DNA of 64,000 nt from Myxococcales bacterium UBA1660 (GTDB lineage Bacteria > Myxococcota_A > Polyangia > Polyangiales > Houyiibacteriaceae): NCBI GenBank assembly GCA_002320815.1, contig DCLA01000006.1, forward strand, positions 125,023 to 189,022, given 5' to 3'. Positions 44,328-53,261 of this stretch are shown in pieces. The first letter of the stretch is position 1. Each line of letters starts with the position of its first letter. The notes below the pieces were generated by a model. The model searched no databases. It was not told the origin of the DNA and was given only the letters and a program-made list of their open reading frames with translations. Made by a program: the position numbers and the translations under genes.

Positions 44328-46103
44328 GTGTCGCGCCGTGCGTCCCAGCGGAGGCTCCGAAGCCCGACCGTCGCCACCGCGGTGCCCGGCCGGGGGCGTC
44401 GGCTCGCGGCCGCTGCGCTCTTCGCCGCCGTCGCGCTCTACGTCTTCCCGTACTACCCGATCCTCAGCAACCCCAACGAGGACGTGCGGCTCTACATGAC
44501 CGCGGCCCTCGTGGACGAGGGCACCTACGAGATCTCGGCCATCCGGCGACGCTGGGGCTGGACCAACGACGCCGCCTGCGTGGACACCGGCGACGATGGG
44601 TCGCTCGTCCCCTGCGAGGGCCCGATGCGACAGCACACCCCGGAGGGCGACGGCCGCCGCTACTTCAGCGTGAAGGCGCCCCTGGCGAGCTGGCTGGGGG
44701 TCCCGGGCTACGCGCTCTACCGCTGGGTGAAGGGCGACGCGGAGCCCGAGCTGGTCGAGGCCCTCTGGTGGACCCGGGTGAGCGCCTCGGTCCTCCCGAT
44801 GCTCTTTTTCTTCTACTTCTTCCACGGATTCCTCGGTCGGCTCACCCGCAGCCCCATCATCCGCGACGCGGTGTACGTGGCGACGGCGCTGGGTTCGGTG
44901 CTCCTGGGATACGCGCTGCTCTTCGTCAGTCATTCCCAGAGCGCGGCGACGGCCTTCGGGGCGTTCATGATCCTCGCCGCCGCGCGGCGGACCCCAGCGA
45001 GGAGACCCGGGCACGGTTTGGCCTTCCTCGCCGGGCTCCTGGCGGCCAGCACGACGGCGCTGGAGTACCCGTGCGTCCTGGTGACGGCGCTGCTCTGCCT
45101 GCAGAGCCTCTTCGCGCTCCACTGGTCGCGGTGGATCGCCTTCGGGCTCGGCGCGTTGCTGCCGACGCTGATGGTGATGCACTTCCAGGACGCCGCCTTC
45201 GGCAGCGCGCTCTCCCCGGGCCACCTCTTCGTGGAGAACCCCGCGTTCCGGACCATCCACGAGGGCGGCTTCTTCGGCATGGGCGAGCTCCAGAGCGCCG
45301 CGGCGTGGAAGCTGCTCTTCCATCCGCGTCTCGGGCTCTTCGCGCTCACTCCCCTCTTCGCCTTCGCGTTTCTCGGGGTCGTGCCCGCGTTCCGGCGCCC
45401 CGGGCAGCGGCTGGAGGCCGCCGTCGGCACCGCCATCGTGGTCGCGATGTACCTGGCGGTGATCTTCCTGGCGAACTGGGACGGCGGCTGGGTCATCGGG
45501 CCCCGCTACCTCATGGTGATCTTCCCCTTCGTCGCCTGCGGCGCGGCGATCGGGCTGGACTCCATCGCCAGCGATAGCGCCCGGGCCCGTCGCGTCGCGC
45601 ACGCGCTCGCCCTGGGGACGGCGGCGGCGTCCTTGGTGCTCTCGGGGTTCCTCTCCCTCTACTATCCGCACCTCCCGCCGGAGCTGGACTGGCCGCTGGC
45701 GCACCTCTTCGGACTGCTCGTCGCCCACGACTTCGCCCCCTACACGGCGCTCCATCCCCTCGACGTGCACGGCTCGGCCAGCATGGTGCCGGTGGCGCTC
45801 GTGTTCACGCTGGCCCTGCTCTGGGCGAGCCATCGCCAGCTGCGCTCGCTGGCGCTCGCGCTCCCCGTCGCGGCCGCGCTGATCGCGGCCCATGTCCTAC
45901 CCGCGGGCGCCCCGGAGCCCGCCGAGCGCGCGGCGGTCGGCTTCGTCACCGAGCATTGGAGCCCGGCGGGGCACGACCTGGCCGCGCAGCTCGATCGCGC
46001 GGGCGACCCGGCGTCATTGCATCGTCGCGTGGACGTCCTCCGGGAAGAAGGGCGCGACGCGGAGGCGGCGCGGCTCGAGCGTCGCCTCCAGGGTCCAAGG
46101 TGA
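44328..46103 (+). CDS. Multi-pass membrane protein, probable GT-C fold glycosyltransferase
   Basis: A 591-residue protein with about ten hydrophobic segments. The first extracytoplasmic loop has an acidic pair (NPNEDVRLYMTAALVDEGTY), as in GT-C enzymes that use a lipid-linked sugar. Later loops contain GRRYFSVKAPLASWLGVP and a GPRYLMVIFPFVACG strand typical of ArnT- or PMT-like proteins. The C-terminal 60 residues are a soluble charged helix. The donor is likely a polyprenyl-phosphate sugar made by the adjacent GT2 enzyme. The acceptor is unknown. A terminator follows immediately after the stop. Confidence 0.65.
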   Translation: MSRRASQRRLRSPTVATAVPGRGRRLAAAALFAAVALYVFPYYPILSNPNEDVRLYMTAALVDEGTYEISAIRRRWGWTNDAACVDTGDDGSLVPCEGPMRQHTPEGDGRRYFSVKAPLASWLGVPGYALYRWVKGDAEPELVEALWWTRVSASVLPMLFFFYFFHGFLGRLTRSPIIRDAVYVATALGSVLLGYALLFVSHSQSAATAFGAFMILAAARRTPARRPGHGLAFLAGLLAASTTALEYPCVLVTALLCLQSLFALHWSRWIAFGLGALLPTLMVMHFQDAAFGSALSPGHLFVENPAFRTIHEGGFFGMGELQSAAAWKLLFHPRLGLFALTPLFAFAFLGVVPAFRRPGQRLEAAVGTAIVVAMYLAVIFLANWDGGWVIGPRYLMVIFPFVACGAAIGLDSIASDSARARRVAHALALGTAAASLVLSGFLSLYYPHLPPELDWPLAHLFGLLVAHDFAPYTALHPLDVHGSASMVPVALVFTLALLWASHRQLRSLALALPVAAALIAAHVLPAGAPEPAERAAVGFVTEHWSPAGHDLAAQLDRAGDPASLHRRVDVLREEGRDAEAARLERRLQGPR

Positions 46104-46121
46104 GGGGACCGCTCGGTCCCC
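46104..46121. terminator. Terminator hairpin between convergent genes
   Basis: A 7-base GC-rich stem (GGGGACC with GGTCCCC) and 4-base loop immediately after the stop codon at 46103. The convergent Cys-rich gene ends at 46135. Confidence 0.5.
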
Positions 46122-46134
46122 CCACCCGCCGACC

Positions 46135-47241
46135 TCAACGCGGCATGAAGATGACCGAGCAGGAGCCCCTGGTACAGGACTCCAGGCGACCGCAGACCTC
46201 GCCGCACGCGCCACAGTTCTGCTCGTCGGTCTGCAGGTCGACGCACTCGCCGCCGCAGTTGGTCTGACCCAGGCGACAGAGGATGGCGACGCAGGTCCCG
46301 GCGCGGCAGCTCTGGCCCGCGGAGCAGGCGTTGTCGCACGCGCCGCAGTGCTGGTTGTTGGTGTCCGTGTTCACGCACTCGCGGCCGCAGGTGGTGAGCT
46401 CGCAAGAGGCGACGCAGGAGCCGAGGCTACAGGTCTGACCCGCGCGACACGCCGCGCCACAGCTTCCGCAGTTCGCCGAATCGGTCGCCAGGTTCACGCA
46501 CTCGCCGTCGCAGTAGGTCAGCCGGCCGAGGCACGAGGGGACACCGCAGGTTCCCGCCTCGCACACCTCACCCCGTCCGCAGCGGTTCCCGCAGCGGCCG
46601 CAGTTGGCGTTGTCGGCGGTGGTGTCGGTGCAGAGACCGCCACAGGACGTCTCACCGGCGGCGCAGTCTTCCTGACAGATCCCCTCGGTGCAGACCTCGC
46701 CCGCGCCGCACTCCACCCCGCAGTCGCCGCAGTTCGACGGGTCCGAGTCGGTCGGAACACAGGTGTCGCCGCAGAGCGTGCCGCCCCCGGGGCATCCGCA
46801 GGTGCCCTCGACGCAGGACTCGCCGGCCGCGCAGGCGGTGCCGCACGCACCGCAGTCGTTGGTGGAGATCGCGACGTCCACGCACGCTCCGTCACAGGCC
46901 ACGAGGCCTTCGGCGCAGGCTTCGCCGCACGCGCCGTCGTTGCAGACCTGACCGTCGGTGCAGGCCTCGCCGCACGCGCCGCAGTTGGCCGCGTCCTCGC
47001 GCAGGCTCACGCAGACACCGCTGCAGGTGACCTCGCCAGCGGCGCACATGAAGACGCCCATGTCGCTTTCGCTGCCCGAGTCGACGCCACCGCCATCGGA
47101 GGAGCCCAGGTCGGGATCCGCGGTGGTGTCTTCGGCGTCGTCGTCGCCGCATCCCGCGGTGAACACGAGCGCGCCGCCGAGCATGGTGAGAAGGATCCCT
47201 CGGCGCAGCGCGCCACCGGTACGAGTTTCGTCGTATGACAT
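46135..47241 (-). CDS. Lipoprotein with seven 8-Cys repeats
   Basis: A 368-residue exported lipoprotein: basic start with RR, hydrophobic LLTMLGGALVFTAGC (lipobox TAGC), an Asp/Ser/Gly linker (about 32-65), then seven repeats of roughly 43 residues. Each repeat has eight Cys with spacing near C-x6-C-x3-C-x9/10-C-x2-C-x3-C-x5-C-x4-C, for example CRLGQTNCGGECVDLQ and NCGACGEVCGRLESC. These are the Cys-rich repeats common in myxobacterial surface proteins and are probably disulfide-bonded. The repeats are similar, so gene conversion or copy-number change is possible. The adhesive or structural role is inference. Confidence 0.85.
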   Translation of the reverse strand: MSYDETRTGGALRRGILLTMLGGALVFTAGCGDDDAEDTTADPDLGSSDGGGVDSGSESDMGVFMCAAGEVTCSGVCVSLREDAANCGACGEACTDGQVCNDGACGEACAEGLVACDGACVDVAISTNDCGACGTACAAGESCVEGTCGCPGGGTLCGDTCVPTDSDPSNCGDCGVECGAGEVCTEGICQEDCAAGETSCGGLCTDTTADNANCGRCGNRCGRGEVCEAGTCGVPSCLGRLTYCDGECVNLATDSANCGSCGAACRAGQTCSLGSCVASCELTTCGRECVNTDTNNQHCGACDNACSAGQSCRAGTCVAILCRLGQTNCGGECVDLQTDEQNCGACGEVCGRLESCTRGSCSVIFMPR

Positions 47242-47247
47242 TGCTCG

Positions 47248-47277
47248 AAGGTAACCGAAGTCTCTTACCCCGCTCAA
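47248..47277 (-). promoter_or_regulatory. Leaderless promoter (TTGAGC - 18 - TACCTT - 6 - ATG)
   Basis: On the minus strand -35 TTGAGC (47277-47272), 18 bases, -10 TACCTT (47253-47248) and 6 bases to ATG 47241. The -35 overlaps the sequence just before the stop of the upstream membrane-protein gene. Confidence 0.6.
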
Positions 47278-47285
47278 GGGGGCGT

Positions 47286-48698
47286 TCACCAGGGCCCGGC
47301 CGCGCCCAGCGCGACGGCCACCGCGAGCTGAGCCACCACCAACGCGGCCGCCTCCTCCGCCGCCCACCGGCGGGCCATCGCCGCTGCCACGGCGAAGAGC
47401 GGGACCAGGAAGATCCAGAGCCGCGCCACCTCGTTGGTGCCACTGACTGCCGTCGTGATCGCCAGCATCCCGAGCGCCCAGACCCCGACCCCGCGGCCGT
47501 CGCGCGCCCCGCCGAGCGCGCCGCCGAAGACCGTGAACAGGAGCGGGGCGCCCAGCCAGAGCGCGAACTCCAGAGGAGCGACCGCGCGCCAGAGCGTGGT
47601 GGGCACGCCGGCCTTCCACTCACGATGGTAGGCCATCGCGCCCAGGAAGCGCCGCTGCGGGTCGAAGCGCAGGAACACCATCAAGAGCGCCGCCGTGGCG
47701 ACGAAGGCAAGGGCCGCCCAGGCGACCCCCTCGACGCCGTGAAAGGGCCGCGCGTCCCGCCGCGCCGCCCGCCAGCGCAGACCGAGGGCCGCCAGCGTGG
47801 CCACACCGAGGGGCAGGAGGGAGAAGGAGGTGTAGAGCCCCAGCGCGAAGAGCGTGCCTCCCGCGAGCCCGAGGACCAGCCGGCGCGCCGAGCTCCGAGT
47901 CTGGGCCGCCTGGACGACGGCGGCCATCGCCGCCGTGCCCACGAGCGGATAGAGGGCCCCGTCCAGGTGGTGCGAGATCAGGAGCACCGTGGGGGTGGTC
48001 GCGGTCAGGATGCCCGCCAGCCGCGCTTGGCCGTGCCGGGCGCCCATGGCGCGCGCCAACGCCAGCGCGAGGGGCGCGAGCAAGGCGGTCAGGAGGGGCA
48101 AGAGCCAGAGCGCGAGGGCGGCTCCGGCGGCGTGGCCCCGGGCCCGGGTCGCCCGGGCCCGGCGGACCAGCTCTCGCTGCAGCGGGAGCGAGGCGACCCG
48201 CTCGCCGAGTCGATCCAGCGCGAAGTAGAAGGCGAGCGCCCCCGGCGGCTTCGACGGGGGGAAGTGACCGAGCTCGTCGCGCTCCACCCGCGCGTCGTAC
48301 GTCTGCAGCACGCTCAGCGCGTCGCTCTCCCGGTGAGCCACGGCGAGGAACTCTCCGTGGCCGCCGTAGAGCCGGGTCCAGAACTTCTCCAGGCCGTCGG
48401 CGCTCGATCCCAGGGCAGCGGCCTGGAGCGCGACCGACCCGAGCGTCAGGAGCGCGACGGCCACCCCGGCTCGTCGGGCCCGCCAGACGAACGTGAACGA
48501 GGCCAGGGCGAGCGCGCCACCGGCGGCCGCCCAGGTGGTGAATCCGAGCCCCGGGTGGGTCGGCCGGTAGAACCACCCGGGGATCGCGGTCAATCCGGGA
48601 TAGCCCGCGGCGGCGTAGGCAGCCGCCGCGGCCCCGAGGGCGAGCAATCCCAGCGGGAGAGCGCTCCGCTTCAGACCGGGCGGCGCGCGTAGAGCCAC
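47286..48698 (-). CDS. Multi-pass membrane protein, GT-C-like
   Basis: A 470-residue protein with about ten hydrophobic segments. A loop has HFPPSKPPGALAFYFALDRL; the KPPG block is shared with ArnT/PMT-type GT-C enzymes, where a KPPL or HPPL motif follows the membrane-proximal acid. RLWIFLVPLFAVAAAMA near the end is like GT-C C-termini. The GTG at 48698 overlaps the methyltransferase stop by 28 bases; a TTG or CTG slightly downstream cannot be excluded. It is co-directional with the methyltransferase and probably co-transcribed. Confidence 0.65.
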   Translation of the reverse strand: MALRAPPGLKRSALPLGLLALGAAAAAYAAAGYPGLTAIPGWFYRPTHPGLGFTTWAAAGGALALASFTFVWRARRAGVAVALLTLGSVALQAAALGSSADGLEKFWTRLYGGHGEFLAVAHRESDALSVLQTYDARVERDELGHFPPSKPPGALAFYFALDRLGERVASLPLQRELVRRARATRARGHAAGAALALWLLPLLTALLAPLALALARAMGARHGQARLAGILTATTPTVLLISHHLDGALYPLVGTAAMAAVVQAAQTRSSARRLVLGLAGGTLFALGLYTSFSLLPLGVATLAALGLRWRAARRDARPFHGVEGVAWAALAFVATAALLMVFLRFDPQRRFLGAMAYHREWKAGVPTTLWRAVAPLEFALWLGAPLLFTVFGGALGGARDGRGVGVWALGMLAITTAVSGTNEVARLWIFLVPLFAVAAAMARRWAAEEAAALVVAQLAVAVALGAAGPW

Positions 48699-49423
48699 GT
48701 CGAGAGTCCGTGCAGGCTCACCCGCCGCCGTGCCGCGAAGAGCGAGAGCCGCTCCTCGAGCTCCAGGACCCGGGTCACGAGACGCGCGCTGGTCTCGCTC
48801 CCGGCCCACCGGAGATCGCTGTGCTCCGGCTCCGCCTCGGACCCGCGGAGCCGCGAACCGGCGAGCTGGAGCGCACGCACCGGGAGCAGGGAGTGGAAGA
48901 GTCCGGAGGCGGCCTGCACCTCGAGACCACTGCGCTCGGCGAGCGCGACGAGCTGCTCGGGTCGGTAGCGCCGGTAGTGACCGAGGAACTCGTCGTGCTT
49001 GCTGAAGAGCGCAGGCCAGGCCGGCACGCTCAAGAGCGCGCCGCCGCCCGGGGCCAGACGCCGCTCCACCAGACCGGCGAGAAATTCTCGGTCGTCGTCG
49101 ACGTGTTCGAGTACATCGAGCAGCATCAGCGTATCGAAGGTGCCGGTCGGTTCGTCCCGAACCCGATCCACGACCGTGGCCCCCACCTGCTGGCGCCCCA
49201 CATCCTCCTCCGAGTAATGAACGTCCCAACACACGATGCGCTCCGGGCGGCGGGAAGCAGCGACCGAGCTGGCGACGAAGCCGTCGCCCGAGCCCACGTC
49301 GAGGACCGTCCGGGCCGTGGGGGCCCAGTGCTCGAGGACCGACCCGACGTACGAGGCTCGCGCCCGTTCCCATGGGTGCCGCACCCACGACTCGCCCATC
49401 GAGCCCCGCTCTCTCAGGTCCAT
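48671..49423 (-). CDS. SAM-dependent class I methyltransferase
   Basis: A 250-residue methyltransferase with SAM motif I VLDVGSGDGFVASSV (about residues 40-54), the acidic end of strand 2 WDVHYSE, and motif LLDVLEHVDDDREFL, as in UbiG/Coq3-like and glycan methyltransferases. GHYRRYRPEQLVALAERSGLEV matches the same group found in polysaccharide clusters. It is probably soluble. It is the first gene of a pair with the membrane protein at 47286. Minus-strand TACGGG lies 6 bases before the ATG as a weak -10. The substrate is unknown; glycan or lipid modification is inferred from neighbours. Confidence 0.82.
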   Translation of the reverse strand: MDLRERGSMGESWVRHPWERARASYVGSVLEHWAPTARTVLDVGSGDGFVASSVAASRRPERIVCWDVHYSEEDVGRQQVGATVVDRVRDEPTGTFDTLMLLDVLEHVDDDREFLAGLVERRLAPGGGALLSVPAWPALFSKHDEFLGHYRRYRPEQLVALAERSGLEVQAASGLFHSLLPVRALQLAGSRLRGSEAEPEHSDLRWAGSETSARLVTRVLELEERLSLFAARRRVSLHGLSTWLYARRPV

Positions 49424-49479
49424 GACGGGCCCGTAGCAAGCCGGCGTGGCCCTGGCCAGTCGTCTCCCCGCGCCCCGTC

Positions 49480-51225
49480 ATGAGAGCCCCGGCCCGAGTC
49501 GCCGGGATCGCGCTCGCGTTCGCGACGCTGATCTGGCTGCCTGCCTTCCTGGCCCCGCGAGCCACCGGGTTCGGGGATTGGCAGATGATCCACCACAACC
49601 TGGAGGCGGCGCTGGCCGCGATCCGCGCGGGCGACCTGCCGCTCTGGGACCCCTTCCACTGCGGCGGCGTGACGAGCTGGGGAAACCCGGAGAGTCAGCA
49701 CTTCGCGCCCTGGGTCCTCCTCGCCGCGCTGGCGCTGGGGTCCACCCTGGCCACCAAGGTCCTCCTCGTCGCGCATACGGCCTTGGGTGCAGCCGGCGCG
49801 TTCCGCTACGCCCGCCTCCGCCACGGGCTCGGCCCGGCCGCGAGCGCGCTCGTGGGCGGCGCCTGGGCCGCGTCGGGGTTCTTCTCGTGGCAGATGGCGG
49901 GCGGCCACTTCACCTTCGCGCCCTACTACCTCTTCCCCTGGCTCCTCCTCGCCTGGCGGCGGAGCCTCGAGGAGCTCCGCGCGGTGCCCGCGGTCGTGGT
50001 CCTCCTGGTGGCCATCGTGCTCGAGGGCGGGACCTACCCCTTCCCGCACGCGCTCCTCGCGCTGGCCCTGGACACCCTGATCGCGCTCGCGGGCCGCCCC
50101 GGCCAGGAGCCCCGCGCGGTGACCCGTCCGCGCTCGAGCACGGTCGCCTGGAACGGAGCCATCGCCGTCGGCCTGGTCGTCCTGCTCACCGCGGTCCGCT
50201 GGCTGCCCATCGCCGAGACCCTGACCCGCTTCCCCCGCACCGTCACCAGCACCGACGCCCCCGCGGCGATGGATCTGATGAAGGCGTGGGTGCTCAGCGA
50301 GAGCGAGTGGCGCGCGCCGGGGCGTCTGTACGTGTGGCCCGAGTACTGCGCCTACCTCGGGTGGCCGGTGGTCGGCCTGGCCGCCGTGGGGACCGTCCGC
50401 GCGCTACGCGCCCATCGCACCGCCCTGGTCGGGCTGGCCATCTTCTTCGTCCTCGCCATGGGCGCCTTCCACCCTTGGGCCCCCTGGTCGCTGCTGCATC
50501 GGCTCCCCCTGTACGACTCGCTCCGGGTGCCCTCCCGGCTCCAGGTGCTGCTGACCTTCTACGTCGCCCTCCTGGCGGGGATCGGTCTCGACGCGATCAA
50601 CCGGGGCGCCACCCGGGCCCTCGGCCAGCGCGACTGGTGGGAGGGCACCGCTTGGGGGATCGTCGTCTTCGCGCTTGCGCCCCTGGTGGTCTTCAACCTG
50701 GGCAACAACGACCGCTGGGACGGTGCGCCCGTGGAGAGCGCGGGGCCGGCCGCCCCGCGATTCCACCTCGAGGCCACCCCCGACTACCACGCCCGCTACG
50801 CCCTCCTGCCTCGGCAGAACAAGGGCACCCGCAGCTGCTACGTCGGCGCGATGGACTGGGACGTGGCGCCCGGGCTCTGGAACGGCGACCGACCCCAGGC
50901 CCGGGTGGCCGACGGCGAGCTCCGCGGCGTCTGGCGGACCCCGAACCACATCCATCTCGACGTGAGCCTGCCCGAACCCGGCCGGGTGCTCCTCGACCAG
51001 AACCACGACCCCGACTGGCAGGCGACCACCGGCACGCTCACGGACGAGCGCGGGCTCCTGGCCCTCGATCTCCCCGGGGGAGACCACTCGGTGACGGTCT
51101 CCTATCGCCCCTGGACGCTTCCCTGGGCCGCCGGCTCCTTCGTGCTCGGTCTGGTCGGCCTCCTGGCCCTGGCCTGGCGCACCAGACGCACGGCGGGGCC
51201 TGTGCTATCTGGGCGCCTCCCATGA
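49480..51225 (+). CDS. YfhO-like multi-pass membrane protein
   Basis: A 581-residue membrane protein of YfhO/GT-C type. The first loop reads FGDWQMIHHNLEAALAAIRAG and DLPLWDPFHCGGVTSWGNPE, as in YfhO-family proteins. About eleven hydrophobic segments follow. The last 120 residues form an extracytoplasmic beta domain with the typical LLDQNHDPDWQATTGT and DLPGGDHSVTVSYRP, then one more membrane helix. YfhO proteins help glycosylate teichoic acid-like polymers in Gram-positives; here the target is unknown. The stop overlaps the next gene by 4 bases (ATGA), so the three genes 49480-55864 are a coupled operon. Confidence 0.75.
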   Translation: MRAPARVAGIALAFATLIWLPAFLAPRATGFGDWQMIHHNLEAALAAIRAGDLPLWDPFHCGGVTSWGNPESQHFAPWVLLAALALGSTLATKVLLVAHTALGAAGAFRYARLRHGLGPAASALVGGAWAASGFFSWQMAGGHFTFAPYYLFPWLLLAWRRSLEELRAVPAVVVLLVAIVLEGGTYPFPHALLALALDTLIALAGRPGQEPRAVTRPRSSTVAWNGAIAVGLVVLLTAVRWLPIAETLTRFPRTVTSTDAPAAMDLMKAWVLSESEWRAPGRLYVWPEYCAYLGWPVVGLAAVGTVRALRAHRTALVGLAIFFVLAMGAFHPWAPWSLLHRLPLYDSLRVPSRLQVLLTFYVALLAGIGLDAINRGATRALGQRDWWEGTAWGIVVFALAPLVVFNLGNNDRWDGAPVESAGPAAPRFHLEATPDYHARYALLPRQNKGTRSCYVGAMDWDVAPGLWNGDRPQARVADGELRGVWRTPNHIHLDVSLPEPGRVLLDQNHDPDWQATTGTLTDERGLLALDLPGGDHSVTVSYRPWTLPWAAGSFVLGLVGLLALAWRTRRTAGPVLSGRLP

Positions 51226-53261
51226 CTGCGGCTTCGCTCGGAAGACGCCGGTGGCTCGTCGCCCTGGCGCTCGGCGCGTGTGTCGGCCTGGTGGCGGCGC
51301 TCGGAGCGGACCTGTATCTGCGGCAGGGGCTCGAGGCCCGCTGGTCGGCCGAGCTGGACGACGGCTGGGTGGGCGTGGTCCGCACCGTCGAGCACCGGCC
51401 CTCGTTCCCCAACGAGCACCGCGCGCTCTCGCGCATCGTCCAGGACCTGGACTTCGAGGCGACCGGGGTGCCGGACGCCCTCTTCCCCTTCCGGGCCGTT
51501 CTGCTGGGGCGCATCACCACCGGCGGCGGCGTCCTCTCGGCGGACGTGGCCTCGGGCGACCTGGAGATCGAGATCGACGGCGAGGCCCTGGGGTCCGAAG
51601 CCGATCTGCCCCCCGGGGAGCACGATCTGGTCGCGCGCTGGAGCGGGGATTTCCGCCGGCCGACGAAGCTGGTCTGGACCCTGGACGGCATCCCCCTCGA
51701 GGCCAGCGCCTTCGTTCCGCCCGACGACGCCCCGACCCACGATCGGACCTTCCTATGGGTGGGACTCCTGCTCGCCCTGCTCGCCTTCGCCGCGGCGTCC
51801 CGCGCGGCGAGCCATGCGACCGGAGTCCTCGCCACCCGGCGCTGGAGCGCCATCGCCCTGGTGCTGGTGGTCGGCGTCGGCGTCGGACTCCGCCTCGCCG
51901 ACTACTCGGTGATGCCCGAGTTCATGGAGAACGACGACTACCTCTTCGCGACCTGGAACGGCTGGTCGCTCCTGGAGGACGGCACGTCGCGGGGCTGGTC
52001 CCTCTGGTACACCCGCTACGGCAACCGGGTGGAGCACGAGTCCGTCCCCTACTTCTCGACCCAGGGCGGCGGCTGGCACGTGGTCTCGCCCTACTTCGAG
52101 CACCCGCCGGGCATGCACCTCCTCGTGGGCCTGGCGGCCCACCTCGGGGGCGCCGAGCACTATACCCACGCGCGGCTGGCGCACACGCGGCTGGTCCCCA
52201 TCGCCCTCGCCGCGCTGACGATGGTGCTGATGTTCCTGCTGGCCCGAGAGGCGGACCTGCGGCCCGCGGCCGCGCTCCTGGGGTGCGCGCTGTGGGCCAC
52301 GATCCCCTTCATCGCCATCCAGAGCCGGGTCATCAAAGAGGAGGCGCTGCTCACGCCGATGGCCCTCTTCGGTTTCTGGGCCTACCTGCGCTGGCGGCGG
52401 ACCGAGAGCCTACGCTGGCTGGTCGCGGGCGCCTTCGTCCTCGGCCTGGCCACCTTCGTGAAGATCCCAGGGGCGATGTTCATGCCGCCCCTGTTTCTCC
52501 TGCTCTTCGCCGAGCGAGCGTGGCGCGCGTCGGCCATCGCCCTCGCGGCGGCGCTGGCCGGCGTCGCGGTTCTGCTCGTCTACGCCGCCGCCGTCGATTG
52601 GGACCTCTTCTGGTTCGTCACCGGTCACCAGGCCACCGGCCGGCCGTCGCACTGGAACCTCTTCGCCCGGTTCTTCTCGGCGGGGCTCATCAACTTCAAC
52701 CACGTGGGCCACCCCCACTTGCTCTTCCTGTGGATCGCCTTCGGCATGGGCGCGATGAGCCTGCCCGCCCGCCAGGGGACGCGCCCCACCGCGGTGCTCG
52801 TGGTCCCGCCCTTGGTCTACCTGGGCGCCATGGGCATATCGAGCGGCAACTGGACGTTCGGCTGGTACATCCTGCCCGTCCTCCCCTTCCTCTGCCTGGG
52901 CGCGGGCCAATTCCTCCTGGACGCTTTCGAGGAGCCCGACGCCTTGCGGGGGCTCCTCGTCGTCGGCCTCCTCGTCATGTACGGCCTCAACTTCTTCTTC
53001 GACCCCACCTGGTTGAAGCAGCCCGAAGCGTGGCGCCCGATGCGCGTCGCCACCACGCTCTTCTTCAGCGTCACCTATCTGCCCTTCCTGCTCGTCTACC
53101 TCTCCCGGGAGCGCCGCGACGGCTGGACCCTGGCCGCCCGGGCCTCGCTCGGCCTGCTCCTCGCCGTGCACCTGGTCTCGTCCACCTACTTCGTCACCCA
53201 CTACGAAGGGATCTACGAGACCCACCAGAACATCGACCACGACGAGTACTTCGACCGATGA
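51222..53261 (+). CDS. GT-C glycosyltransferase with N-terminal extracytoplasmic domain (paralogue A)
   Basis: A 679-residue membrane protein. One N-terminal helix (about 10-30) anchors an extracytoplasmic beta domain (40-175) containing VEHRPSFPNEHRALSRI and WSGDFRRPTKLVW. A GT-C core of ten or more helices follows. Its first loop has MPEFMENDDYLFATWNGW with the acid pair of ArnT-like enzymes, and later loops have FEHPPGMHLLVG and RVIKEEALLTPMAL. The C-terminus is DHDEYFDR. The gene at 58782 encodes a paralogue with all these blocks and the same YFDR ending. The donor is presumably a polyprenyl-phosphate sugar. Translationally coupled on both sides (ATGA). Confidence 0.78.
   Translation: MTAASLGRRRWLVALALGACVGLVAALGADLYLRQGLEARWSAELDDGWVGVVRTVEHRPSFPNEHRALSRIVQDLDFEATGVPDALFPFRAVLLGRITTGGGVLSADVASGDLEIEIDGEALGSEADLPPGEHDLVARWSGDFRRPTKLVWTLDGIPLEASAFVPPDDAPTHDRTFLWVGLLLALLAFAAASRAASHATGVLATRRWSAIALVLVVGVGVGLRLADYSVMPEFMENDDYLFATWNGWSLLEDGTSRGWSLWYTRYGNRVEHESVPYFSTQGGGWHVVSPYFEHPPGMHLLVGLAAHLGGAEHYTHARLAHTRLVPIALAALTMVLMFLLAREADLRPAAALLGCALWATIPFIAIQSRVIKEEALLTPMALFGFWAYLRWRRTESLRWLVAGAFVLGLATFVKIPGAMFMPPLFLLLFAERAWRASAIALAAALAGVAVLLVYAAAVDWDLFWFVTGHQATGRPSHWNLFARFFSAGLINFNHVGHPHLLFLWIAFGMGAMSLPARQGTRPTAVLVVPPLVYLGAMGISSGNWTFGWYILPVLPFLCLGAGQFLLDAFEEPDALRGLLVVGLLVMYGLNFFFDPTWLKQPEAWRPMRVATTLFFSVTYLPFLLVYLSRERRDGWTLAARASLGLLLAVHLVSSTYFVTHYEGIYETHQNIDHDEYFDR

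Noticed and set aside
49446..51221. N-terminal extension of the GT-C gene at 51222
   Set aside because: The frame is out of phase with the YfhO-like gene, which has family motifs; the GT-C signal anchor begins at 51222 with an ATGA overlap.
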